Shown here: positions 1-10,654 of the stretch, in pieces
Layout: each line of letters starts with the position of its first letter
Position numbering within the stretch: the first letter of the stretch is position 1
DNA from: Atherinomorus stipes
Lineage: Eukaryota > Chordata > Actinopteri > Atheriniformes > Atherinidae
DNA: 64,000 nt
Direction of reading: 5' to 3'
Assembly: GCA_023101725.1 (NCBI GenBank)
Contig: JALJCO010001188.1
Span: 1-64,000, forward strand
Position numbers and translations under genes: made by a program
The notes under the pieces: generated by a model
Seen by the model: only the letters and a program-made list of their open reading frames with translations
Told to the model about the DNA's origin: nothing
Databases searched by the model: none

Positions 1-335
1 GTATGATAGGAAGAGTGAATACTAGGGATGCATGACATGATCAGCCCCCTATCGGTATCGGCCTATATCGACCTTAAAATATCGGACATCAGCCACCCCA
101 CCGATATTTAACTGATCAGCCCGCTGTTTCTAAAGTCTAAAAAAACCCCAAAACTTCTTCAAGAACTTTCTTACAGACTTTAAAACTTCTAAAGACGGAC
201 TTCCGGTTATGGCGCGCGACTGATAAGTCACAGTAAGCTTGGCTCCACGCTAATCAACTGAAAAATTCTGGCAATATCGGCTGTTAACTCAAATACATTT
301 GGTTTAAGGTTTTGGGCAAGAACATACAAGGTATT

Positions 336-2804
336 ATGCCTCCAAAAAATACCAAAACTGGACAACAAACACTCAAAATGATACAAAAGAATATGACAGG
401 TGCGAGTGCTAACATGGTGGCGGATGGTGCTGGCGAAGATGCTAATGCTAACCAAGAGGAAGCTGGTGCCTGTACACCAACCAACAGCGACATACTTGGT
501 GCAATTCACGCACTGAAAGAGGATTTCACCCAGCAATCAGCAAATTTGATGGAGGCTATTAACAACATTAAGGGAGAACTGTCTTCACACTCGAAAAGAA
601 TTGGAGAGGTGGAGGAAAGAGTATCGCTGGCAGAGGAAGAGGCAACAGCTAGTGTTGTAGTCAAGACCGCACCAACCGAGACCAAGACATTTCCGAGACC
701 AGGGAGTACCGAGACCAAGACAAGGTCAAGACATTTAGAGGTCGAGACCAAGACAAGACCAAGACTTTCACAGACCGAGACCGAGACGAGACCAAGACCT
801 TTACGGACCGAGACCAAGCCGAGACCAAGGACACAAATATTAAAAAAAAATCATAACAAAACATCAAAATGTGAGGGTTTTTTAAAGTTAACTTTTAAAC
901 AAATATGACAACAAAAATTAATCGTTGTTCTGTTGTTTTGAAAGCAGCACTATGAATTAAATAAACTGTAAACTAATAAATTTTGGCAAACATCAATTTT
1001 ACCTATTGCCAAGTTGGGAGAAATCTCTTCTTATTTTCTGTCATTTGGTCTCTTTTTAATCTCAGTGTCTGTTTTAGAACTAATGACAACAGTATAAGTA
1101 GCCTGCTCCTATATGTAGGCCTATATAAGTTCTGCATATCATCTGAAATTTCTGCAGTGTCATCATCATCATCATCATCATCATACTCACAATGTTGAAA
1201 AGTTTTACAAAGAACTATTTTGTTTAGTAATGAGACAGTTTGCACAAACATGAAACGACATAATCACTACTAAAAAAAAAGTTTATAATCAAACAAAATT
1301 CAGATTCACAACGAACCTGAAGTAAACACGCACGCTGCATGAGGTGAGAACCATGTAGACTCAATCACAAATGCGCAAACAGGGAGTTTGTTCAGTAAAT
1401 ATAAACTCTACATTAACCTGGAGACAATAATGACCCTGCTAAGCATCACTGTTGCAGGTAAGATGTTCTTAATGATCTCTGATGTGAAATAATTACTCTG
1501 CATACCTGAAGTCTGAAAAAATAACGGGGATTTGCTGTGTGGATGATCGATCTCTGATCAGTGACTGAACAGCTGATGATGCGGTGCATTGCGCCTTGGC
1601 AGGCGGAAGAAGTAGTTCAAACCTATTTGTACGATTTAGTTAGTTTTCACGGTGTTCATCGGTGATAATAAATTTAAAATCAGATTTAGCTTGAGAATCA
1701 GTTCTATAATACAGGTGGTTGGTCGGGGAAGAATCACTATTTCAGTATCAATCCGCACAGAAATCGTCTTTTCGGGTAAATGCGTTTGAGCTTCATGGTT
1801 TTTTGGTTAATTTTATTATAAATACTGAGGTCCTGGTCCAGACCTCGGTATGCTATGGTATGGCAATGGTAGCTACAGTCATGCTTACAAGTTCACACAG
1901 CCGCTCTCCTCCTGTCGGCTCGCGCATCTCTGCAGGTGTGCGCAGGAGGCGCTTGGTCACAGTGCAGCTGGAGGGAGACGTAACACTACCGATGTTTTTA
2001 AGTTGTCATTCACTGTTTTTAAGAGGCTCCTTTTCCGCTCTTATCAGCAGCTAAGTTATGGACAAAAAGCCGATCAGCAGTGGTCTCGACCGGTCTCGTT
2101 CAAAAATCCCGAGACCGACCTGTCCGAGACCGAGACAAGACCGAGACAAAATGCTGTCGATACCAAGACGAGACCGAGAACCTAAAAAAATGGTCTCGAG
2201 ACCGGTCTCGAGACCAAGACCAATCTCGAGTACTACAACACTAGCAACAGCCCTCCAACAAAAGGTTAATCAGCTGGAGAAAAAGGTGGAAATACTTTCA
2301 AATAAAATCCAAGATCAAGAGGATCGAGCTCGACGATCCAACCTGAGAATAGTCGGCCTCCCCGAAAAAGCTGAAGGAGCGGACATGTGTAACTTCTTGG
2401 AAAACTGGCTTCCGAAAGTGCTGGGTGACACGCTTACGCCCGTCCCTGTCATCGAGAGAGCACACCGGATCGGTCAGATGAGTTTGACCCGTCCCACACC
2501 GCCCAGAACAATCATCATGAAACTACTGAACTACAAGGACCGCGAGAAGATTCTGACAGCAGCCAGGAGGCTGAAAGATGTGCAGTATGAAAATCATCGG
2601 ATCAGCTTCTACCCGGATTTATCGGCGGAGACCCGACAACGCCAGCGACAGTTTGATGGTGCAAAGGCTCAGTTCCGAGCACCGAAGGTGCGCTACGGGA
2701 TGCTCTACCCGGCGCACCTGGTGATCACGCATGAGGATCGGCGTCTGATCTTTAAAACTGTTGCTGATGCGAAGGACTATCTTCGGAAGATGCCGCCGGC
2801 TTGA
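336..2804 (+). pseudogene. LINE ORF1 (L1-type RNA-binding protein), interrupted by a hAT insertion
   Basis: In L1-type elements ORF1 makes the trimeric RNA-binding protein that coats the LINE RNA. The N-terminal part (336-649) starts MPPKNTKTG and is rich in Asn, Ala and Glu, ending in an acidic helical stretch. The C-terminal part (from 2252) opens with a heptad-like coiled coil (VNQLEKKVEILSNKIQDQED), then RRSNLRIVGLPEKAEG, the hallmark start of the L1 ORF1 RRM, and a basic C-terminal domain ending RKMPPA. A hAT element (650-2243) splits the gene. The two halves are in the same frame when the element and one TSD copy are ignored, so no other lesion is visible. An ATG at 312 also exists; 336 is preferred because MPPK is a common ORF1 start. 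As it stands the hAT brings stop codons (for example at about 906). Confidence 0.85.
650..2243 (+). mobile_element. Non-autonomous hAT element inserted in LINE ORF1
   Basis: Terminal inverted repeats are TAGTGTTGTAGT (650-661) and ACTACAACACTA (2232-2243). They are flanked by a perfect 8-bp duplication GCAACAGC (642-649 and 2244-2251). An 8-bp TSD with TAG/CTA-type ends is the hAT signature. Subterminal regions (about 665-830 and 2085-2240) are packed with GAGACC/GAGACCAAGAC units. The interior is AT-rich, includes a TCA trinucleotide run (about 1159-1183), and shows no transposase, so it must have been mobilised in trans. Confidence 0.88.
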
Positions 2805-3401
2805 AGAAATTCTTCAAACTTCGAGAACTAATGTAAAACCGCTCCCAACGGTGGGTCAAGTTGAGTATAGATGATAATATTCTGACAATGTTTTAATGAT
2901 GAAGAGAGGACTGTTTGTGCGGGCTGTAAGTACAATAATTACCCTGCCTTTTTTCCTTTTTACATCCCCCTCTCCTTAATCTCTCCGCTCCCCTGTCTTT
3001 TGTTGTTGTTGTTTCTTTTCGTCTTTTTGTTGTTGATCTTGCTGTTTGCTTATTGTATAAATCTATTTCTGAGATATCTTTTAAAAACTGGGTTGAGTTC
3101 GGTCGATGCGCATATGCTTTTTTTTTTCTCTCTCCCTCAATTAGTGAGCGAGCCTAGAAAGGTATGCAGGAGAATTCGCCGTACGTAGCTCCTCCTCAGG
3201 TGGATCAAACGTTCTTCATAACCAAATTTGATAACTCACTATGTTCTTTACATGCGCTTCATTTGGGGAAGTGCGTGAAGGGGTTCAGTAAGGGGTTGGG
3301 ATCTCAGCACGCTGTAATTATTTCATTTTTTATATTTGTTTCAACAGAAGTTAGTTTAAGTCTCCCTAAAACAATAAATTACTTAAAAATGATTATATTC
3401 C

Positions 3402-6400
3402 ATGATTAATGGTTCAGAGTTAAGGATCTCTAGTTGGAATACTAGAGGGCTTAATAAATTAGTAAAGCTCAAACAGGTGTTAAATAGGATCAGACAAATA
3501 AAATCCAATATAGTCTTTATTCAGGAAACGCACCTAACTAATGATGACATTAAAAATGTTAAAAAAAAGGTGGCCAGGACAAGTACACTCAGCTTGCTTC
3601 ACCTCTCATGCTAGGGGTGTTTTGGTGTTAATACATAAAAATATACCTTTCCAGTTAAAAAGTAAGTCTGCGGATCCTCTTGGAAGATACATTATACTAA
3701 GTGGCACCTTGGTATCTGCACAGATTACTTTAGTATGCTTATATGCCCCTAACAGTGATGAACCCTCTTTCTATCAAAATCTTTTTCTCTCTCTATCAGC
3801 CCACCCTGGTCAATATATTATAGGTGGTGATTTCAATTGTGTCTTGGAACCAATACAGGACCGTTCAACCGGTACTGATACTTCCCACCAAAAAACAAGA
3901 GAAACAATTAAGAAATTTATGTGTGACTTAAATTTGATAGATATTTGGAGACATCTTAATCCTAACAAAAAAGAATACTCTTGCTTTTCAGCATCCTATA
4001 AAACATATTCTAGGATAGACTACTTTCTGATCTCTAATAGTTTACTACCAATAACTGAGAAATGCTGGTATGATAGCATTGTATTGTCCGACCATGCTCC
4101 AATATCGCTTACATTACAGATATCTATGATATATAATCCAACACCAAGATTTCGTTTTCAATCCAGATGGCTGCAATGTCCTGATTTTGTGAAGTTTCTT
4201 GATGGGAAAATAGATGAGTATTTCTCCTTCAATACAAATGAAACTAATGCATCGATAAAATGGGAAGCATTCAAAGCATTCATAAGGGGTCAAATATTGA
4301 GCTATAATAAATACAAATCTAAAATATACTATGATCAACTATACACTACTGAAAAAAAAATTAAGGTATTGGAACAACAACTTTATCATAATGAAAATCC
4401 AGAAAAACAGCAGGAGCTGCTACGATTGAAATCAAAGTATAATGAACTAACTACAAATAAAATAGCTTCTAATTTGATGTGGTTAAAACAATCTTATTAC
4501 GATCAGGGAGAGAAGGCTGGCAAACTATTATCATGGAGAATTAAAAAAGTACAAACAGACAGAACCATTAATTTTATTCATTTGGAAGATGGGAGGGACC
4601 TTACTGACCCAGTTGAAATAAATAATGCTTTTTCAAAGTACTATGAAGATTTGTATAAATCGGAGGGCTCTGATGATCCAGAAAAGCAAAAGGACTTCCT
4701 GGACCCTCTGAAATTTCCAACCTTGACTGAGGAGGCGAAAACCCATCTTGGGAAAAATCTTTGCATTGAGGAGCTGTTGGAAGCCTTAAAAAGTATGAGC
4801 AGTGGAAAAGCCCCTGGGCCAGATGGCCTTCCCATAGAACTTTATAAGAAATTTGCAGGAAAACTTTTACCACATCTTATTGAGATGTTCAACGAATCAT
4901 ATGAAAAAGGAATCTTACCCCTCACCTTAAGATCTGCAGTCATTTCTCTTCTACTAAAACCGGGCAAATCTCCCTCCGACAGAACATCTTACCGTCCCAT
5001 ATCTTTGATGTCATGTGACACCAAAATTCTGTGTAAAGCCCTGGCTACACGAATAGAAAAAATCATCCCTCATCTAATCCATAATGATCAAAATGGGTTT
5101 GTACAGGGCAGACAAGCATTTCATAACACACGTAGACTGTTGAACATATTGTTTGCCAAAAAAAATGCCAAAGGACACGCAGTTCTGTCATTAGATGCCG
5201 AAAAGGCTTTTGACAGAGTGGAATGGGGATATCTGTTTGAGGTTCTGAAAAGATTTGGCTTTGGGGAAGGATATCTCAGTTGGATAAGGTTATTATATAC
5301 AGAACCCATGGCAGAAGTAATAACAAACAATTATGTTTCAAAGCCCTTTAAACCAACTAGATCCACACGCCAGGGTTGCCCGCTGTCACCTCTGTTATTC
5401 CTGCTTGCTATCGAACCCCTGGCCATTGCGATACGGCAATCACCTGACATCACAGGCATAACAATAGGAGAGACAGAACATCGTCTGGCACTTTTTGCAG
5501 ATGACATTGTTTTGTTTCTAACAAATTTAAACACCTCAATAGAGTCTGTTAATAAATTACTAAACACATTTGGACAATTCTCTGGTTATAAAATCAATAG
5601 CGGTAAAAGTGCTCTATTGTTGTTAAACCGGGAGGAGAGAGAATGCCCCACAATTCCCTCAAAATTTGCATATGCCCCAGAAGGGTTCACCTACCTGGGA
5701 ATTAAGGTAACACCAAACTTTGAAAACACTGTTACAAACAACTATGACCCTCTGATGAAGGATGTAGAAGAATTATTAGAGAGATGGAATTCATTACCCA
5801 TTTCAATGATAGGCCGCATTAATATTATCAAAATGTCAATTCTACCAAAATTCCTTTACCTATTTCAATCAATTCCACTTCCTCTGCCAGCCTCTTTTTT
5901 CTTCACGTTAAAAAAAAGCTTTACATGCTTCATCTGGAACAACCGACATCCCAGACTGCGTCTCTCTCTGCTCTACCTACCCTACGACCGGGGGGGGCTT
6001 AAAGTACCCAACATGAAACTTTATTACTGGGCAGCTCAACTTAGGATGGCTATGTTTTACTTTACCAATAGAGAAATTCCAGCTTGGGTGGAAATGGAGA
6101 ACTATGCAATTAAACTTCCTCTGCACCTGTATATGTACTCATCACAAGCAAAAATACTCAAGAAACACACAAAAAACCCATATCTTAAAAACACTATAGC
6201 AATTTGGCATGAGGCACATTCCTTTCTAAATCAAACCATTAAGTTCTCAAACTTTACACCCATTTGGGGAAATGATAGTTTTAAACCAGGGAAAAATGAT
6301 ATGGGCTTTAAACATTGGATGGACAGGGGATTGACCTGGGTGGGAGACCTATACGATGCGGGTACTATGATGCCATTTCAACAGCTGGTAGAGAAATATA

Positions 6401-7221
6401 ATCTTCCAAGGAAACATTTTTTCAAATATCTGCAAATTAGGAGCTTCATACATTTACAAACTAAAACTACAACAGAACCCTTGTTGTCTATTATCGAGCA
6501 ATACACAATAAACCACTTGTATGGCAGGGGACAGTTGTCAGATTTTTATAATATACTTTTAGCAGGGTCAAAAGAAAATTCCCATTCATATCTGTCTGCA
6601 TGGAGGAATGATCTGAAGTCAGATATATCCGTAGAGGATTGGCACAGGATATGTCATCTGGCTCAAACCCAAACGATAAGCACAAGGAGCAGATTATTAC
6701 AGTATAAATGGTTATGTAGAACTTATATTACACCTGTCAAATTGCATCACTTTGATCCAAATATTCCGGACACTTGCATGAAATGTAATGAAGAAATAGG
6801 CACTCTGCTTCATTGTATGTGGAGTTGTGAGAAGCTCCAAATTTTCTGGAAAGAAGTTGTTCAATTGATTTCCAAGTTGACAGCAAATACTATCCCTGTT
6901 GAACCAACCTTGTGCTTACTTCATATCTATCCTAGAGATGTCCATATAAATGTAAAAATTCACAAATTAATTGATTTCTGTTTGTTACAAGCTAAACGTG
7001 TGATAGCTTTAAACTGGAAGAACATCCAGAGGCCTAACTCCAATCATTGGATAAAAGAAATGTCCCACTCTTTGACACTAGAAAAATTAACCTATATTGT
7101 GAGAGGCAAAGTTGAGGAGTTTAACGAAATATGGACCCCATTCATAAACCAAATAAATAACCTTGCTGTGGATACCAATGACCAAACAACAGTTTTTACT
7201 TCTGCGCCTATCCCTCAGTAA
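3402..7221 (+). pseudogene. LINE ORF2: endonuclease-reverse transcriptase with one frameshift
   Basis: ORF2 nicks target DNA and primes reverse transcription on it. The endonuclease domain shows SWNTRGLN, the catalytic Glu in IQETHL, YAPNSDEPSF, GGDFNC, SRIDYFLIS and the catalytic SDHAPISL. The RT domain shows GKAPGPDGLPIELY, YRPISLM, LSLDAEKAFDRVEW, TRQGCPLSPLLF and the catalytic LFADDIVLF. Near the C-terminus lies CMKCNEEIGTLLHCMWSC, the Cys/His motif of L1-group ORF2 proteins. The first 55 or so codons (from MINGSELRISSW) are in a different frame from the rest. The shift falls in an 8-A run at 3561-3568, where one extra A explains it. No other stop interrupts the remaining 1,200 or so codons. 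One homopolymer error in the assembly would also give this picture. Confidence 0.88.
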
Positions 7222-7719
7222 ATTTTAGCGTGTCAAGACTAGAGCTAAGAGAAGGCTAGGAGGGAAATGAGAGGGAAAGGAGGATGATTATATTGAGATT
7301 ACTTATTTTATTTTATTTTATTTATTTTATTTATTTTCTTGAAGCATAAAATATGTGCATCTAGAATATTACAAATTTTATACCATCTATTTTTTTTCTG
7401 AGAAATTGTCACCTATTAATATACTAAACTCTGGACATATTTGTCACGAATTAGCTAAATATCTAGAGGTATATAAATATACAAATGCATTTTATTTCAT
7501 TTTATTTATTTATTTTTTGGCCATTTCCTCTATGTCTATTTGTACAAATGTGCATAAAAGTATACATACAATGGCATGTAAGACTAATATGTTCTATGTT
7601 AAATTTTTTATTTCAATTTAAACTTGAAAAGTAGCTGAGATTTGAGTGTTGTGGGTGGGATGCTGTTATTTGTTTATAAAAGTGAAAAGAAACTCAATAA
7701 ACAAATTGTGAAAAAAAAA
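7222..7719 (+). other. LINE 3' UTR and A-tail
   Basis: AT-rich, with TTTTA runs at about 7310-7340, an AATAAA near 7695 and a terminal run of A from 7711. It has no coding potential and ends at the LINE's right target duplication. Confidence 0.75.
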
Positions 7720-7783
7720 AAAACTTCTAAAGACTAGGGGTGGGAAAAGATATCGATACACCGAAATATTTCAATCATAATAA

Positions 7784-9045
7784 TAATAATAATGGATAAG
7801 ATTTATATCACGCTTTTTTCTTGCAGGGCACTCAAAGCGCTCACAGTACATCTATTATTCTTTCACTCCTCATTCATACTTGGTGATGATAAGCGTATGT
7901 AGCCACAGCTGCGCTGGGGCGGACTGATGGAAGTGTGGTGCCTTCGGCCCCTCTGACCACCACCGGAACATTCACACACCAGCGAGGCCCTCACAGGAGG
8001 CAAGGAGGGTTAAAGGAATAGTTCACCCACAGAATGATGTAACTTTATTTTCCACTTACCTTCATGGTGAGCAAGACTCTGGAGCACTTTTTTAATATCT
8101 CAAATGCAGCCGGTGATCAGGACGACTTCTCTTTTTCCACCAACTTTCACATAATGGAGTTCGATTGTGTCCGAGCCAAAAAGGTCCATAAAAATGCACA
8201 AAAACTTGTCAATATTCCTCCATGCTGCTCGTCCAATGTAATCCAAGTGTCCTGAGTGGGTAGCGTCCATAATTTACTCGAAACTACACCATTTAGTATA
8301 TTTTTAGAGCCTAAACAGTTCTACATTGCATCTCCTGCAAGTACGCCGATGGGCGTTCATGACACTATGGAAGCCGCGGCAGACGAGATCGCACGTTCTC
8401 TTTCTCTTTCTTTCTTTGTTTTAAATCAATATCCAACCCCTCTTGGACCCTCTTGTGTTTGTCCCGGTTTGTCTGCAGCTTTGTCGCTCTTAGCACAATG
8501 TAAACTGCAAATTTCTTCTTCTATTATCGTCTATTGTATTATCTGCAGAGTAGGCTCTGAACGCCGAGGCTTCCATAGTTTCGTGAACGCGCATATGCGC
8601 ACTTCGCAAAAGTATGATGTAGTATTGTTTAGGCTCTAAAAATATACTAAATGATGTCGTTTCAAGTAAATTCTGGATGCTACCCACTCAGGACACCTGG
8701 ATTATATTGGACAAGCAGTATGGAGGAATATTGACAAGTTTTTGTGGACTTTTATGGACCTTTTTGGCTCGGACCCCGGTGAACTCCATTATATGAAAGT
8801 TGGGGGGAAAAGAGAAGCCTTCCTGATCACCGGCTGCATTTGAGATATTAAAAAAGTGCTCCAGAGTCTTGCTCACCATGAGGGTAAGTGGAAAATAAAG
8901 TTACATCATTCTGTGCGTGTACTATTCCTTTAAGTGTCTTGCCCAAGGACACAACAACAGATGGCTAGAGGATCAGGACTTGAACTGCCAATCCTTCAAT
9001 CATTGGCTGACCTACTCTACCACCTGAGCCACTGTCACCCTCGCA
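7784..9045 (-). mobile_element. tRNA-derived SINE (minus), split by a foldback element
   Basis: Read on the minus strand from about 9045, the head has the tRNA promoter A box GTGGCTCAGGTGGTAGAG and a B-box-like GCAGTTCAAGTCC, then a body with TGTGTCCTTGGGCAAGACAC. At TTAA (8930-8933) it is broken by the 8014-8929 element and resumes at 8010 leftward, ending in GCTTTGAGTGCCC and an (ATT)n tail at 7784-7795. The same body appears in the SINE at 13356. Confidence 0.7.
8014..8929. mobile_element. Foldback MITE with arms of about 300 bp, TTAA target
   Basis: It is bounded by TTAA at 8010-8013 and 8930-8933. The left end AGGAATAGTTCACCCACAGA is the inverse of the right end. Arms of roughly 300 bp (about 8014-8330 and 8625-8929) are near-complementary: each contains the same 63-codon open frame read in opposite directions, with about a dozen differences. 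The centre (8335-8620) is single copy. TTAA target choice suggests piggyBac-type mobilisation; no transposase is present. Confidence 0.8.
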
Positions 9046-9099
9046 AAGTACATGCATACATGCGATACATGTACATGTGGTGCTGCACAGGCAAAGCAC

Positions 9100-9410
9100 C
9101 GCACATGCGTGCTGCCTTTGCTACTATCTGCGGTGCTTCGCCTGTGAGTCGCCTGTACTTCACGGCATATAGTTCCCCTATTGAATGCCGCCTAGTCAGT
9201 CCTTTGATGTGAAATCGGATTTTTGTTTGTACTTAGAATGTGCGGGTCACAAAATGTTATTGGAAAAAATCTCGAGTTTATTAGGTCACGTCCGCCAAGT
9301 GGTGCTAGTTGGAAACACCAGATTACAGCAACTATGCTAAGCTAAGCTAAAGTCAGTGCTGCCAGATTCAGAAAATGACTGGGTCAACTAGAAAACGCTT
9401 CTGCCCGGAG
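9100..9410. mobile_element. MITE family D, one half
   Basis: The stretch with TCGCCTGTACTTCACGGC, AAGTGGTGCTAGTTGGAAAC, CAGATTACAGCAACTATGC and CTAAGCTAAGCTAAAGTCAG matches the right arm of the long inverted repeat at 17097-17625. Only one arm is present here. Non-coding. Confidence 0.65.
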
Positions 9411-9412
9411 AG

Positions 9413-9563
9413 ACTCAATGGGCTCTATGCACAGCTCCACTACTTCCTGAACTTAAGGTAGCTCCTTTGTTTCCTGTCTTTCATTACTGGTCGAGCTGAT
9501 TAATCCAGGTATGTCTGGCCAGTTACTGAGATCAGACACACCAGCAGTGCATAGAGCCCATTG
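9413..9563. mobile_element. Short inverted-repeat MITE, family E
   Basis: The ends ATGGGCTCTATGCACAGC and GTGCATAGAGCCCAT are inverted copies. The body has CTTTGTTTCCTGTCTTTCAT and CTGATTAATCCAGG, shared with 34345-34480 and 44926-45157. Non-coding. Confidence 0.7.
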
Positions 9564-10626
9564 GTGGCATATGCCTTTAACAAAGAAAATGAGTGGATAT
9601 AAGTTAATGGACTGTCTGTTTTTTCAGTGTATTTCAATGTCCCACCAACTGAAGATCCAACCAGTTCTGGTCTAAAACTAGCCGTGTTAGTGCTGTATTC
9701 TGTGCCAAGATGTTGCAGTGTACTTCTAGTATGCTCTGATGCCTATATTGTTTAGTATGGCTGACAGGGGTAGCAACAGCATTAACCTAAATTCACTGAG
9801 GACGGCAGCATCCATATGGACACTTGGTGCAAATGTTTAACAGGCAAAGTCAAAATACCATGTCTGTGTGCACAAAGCCTTAGTCTGATTGTTGGGATAT
9901 CAGGAGAAGAAACTCTGAAATGATGGTTGTTTTAATTCCAAAACTGAAAATTCACTGCTCGGAGGCAGGTAATGAGTCAAGGTTCAGTTTTGTAATAGAT
10001 CTCTCTCGCTGGGCAAATGCCTCATTAGTTCATCATTCTGTGAGTAAAAATGGACAAAGTCAGGCAGTGTGCTGGATCTGTTGTCATCTTGTGTGATTGC
10101 TGTCTGGAGTACTTGTTTTATTCAGAATTACAACAAGAGATCAATTTAGTAATTAGATATATAATATACTTTAACTAGACAGTGTGATGACGCCTTCAGG
10201 CTGCACTGGCTGTTTTTAAAAGAAGAAAGCCACCAAACACGAGGTGTCAGGTCAGTCCGTCATAGCCATATTTAAGCCTAAAAATAGACGTTGAAAATGG
10301 GGCTGAATTTGGACTGTCTGATTTGGTCCAAATTTAGCCCAAAATAAGACGCTGAAAAGTCGTCGAAAAACATCTTTTCAATGTCTAATTGAAAGCCGGC
10401 TTTTCACCTTACACTTATTAACCAAATCAAACCGTTTCAACATTTTTAACGGATGGGCGTGGTGTCTTTTCAACCAAATTTTGCTGGGTGGGAAGGCTAC
10501 AAAACTCCAGAGATACGTGTACAGTATGCTGCTTAGATTGTGGTATAAAGGCATGATGCTGAACATCAGTGCGGAGCTGTCTCTGGATGAGATACTAATC
10601 TCTAATCATTGCTGTCACTCCCACAG
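9564..10626. other. Region upstream of pdzd3, no gene seen
   Basis: AT-rich, unique-looking sequence with no convincing ORF or known repeat. A true first exon and promoter of the + strand PDZ gene probably lie here, because the 28-nt exon at 10627 has no in-frame ATG. I could not place it. Confidence 0.4.
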
Positions 10627-10654
10627 GCTACCAGGATGGAGCCGAGTTTCAACG
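10627..10654 (+). CDS. pdzd3: pdzd3 possible first recognisable exon
   Basis: Acceptor CTCCCACAG and donor ACG|GTGAGA bound a 28-nt exon. To reach the frame of exon 2 it must be read ...YQDGAEFQ, which has no ATG. The ATG inside it (10635, context AGGATGG) is in another frame. Either an upstream exon supplies the start, or this is not an exon. Confidence 0.35.

Larger units (their letters stand above)
197..7719 (+). mobile_element. Near full-length L1/Tx1-like non-LTR retrotransposon (LINE)
   Basis: Both flanks carry AAAACTTCTAAAGAC (182-196 and 7720-7734), a 15-bp target-site duplication, which fixes the ends. Between them lie a short 5' leader, ORF1 (336-2804, interrupted by a hAT element), an inter-ORF spacer (2805-3401), ORF2 (3402-7221), and an AT-rich 3' UTR with an AATAAA at about 7695 and a terminal A-run. 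ORF1 plus an ORF2 with apurinic-type endonuclease, reverse transcriptase and a C-terminal Cys motif is the L1-group layout. The intact TSD and long surviving ORFs point to recent insertion. Exact clade (Tx1-like versus other fish L1) was not tested. Confidence 0.9.
23..7783 (+). mobile_element. Composite hAT-like MITE copy 1, split by the LINE
   Basis: The left part (23-196) begins TAGGGATGCATGACATGATC and matches the left end of the fuller copies at 28090, 49771 and 52611. It stops where the LINE begins. The same element resumes at 7720 with AAACTTCTAAAGACTAGGGG and runs into the start of the inner element (GGTGGGAAAAGATATCGATA). It is then lost at about 7783, where a SINE begins. The host element therefore predates the LINE. 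Non-coding. Confidence 0.75.

Noticed and set aside
506..867. Minus-strand Val/Ser/Arg-repeat ORFs over GAGACC units
   Set aside because: They are the complement of the hAT subterminal repeats.
8064..8879. Two similar 63-codon ORFs on opposite strands (MVSKTLEHFF...)
   Set aside because: They are the two arms of the foldback element at 8014-8929, not a protein family.
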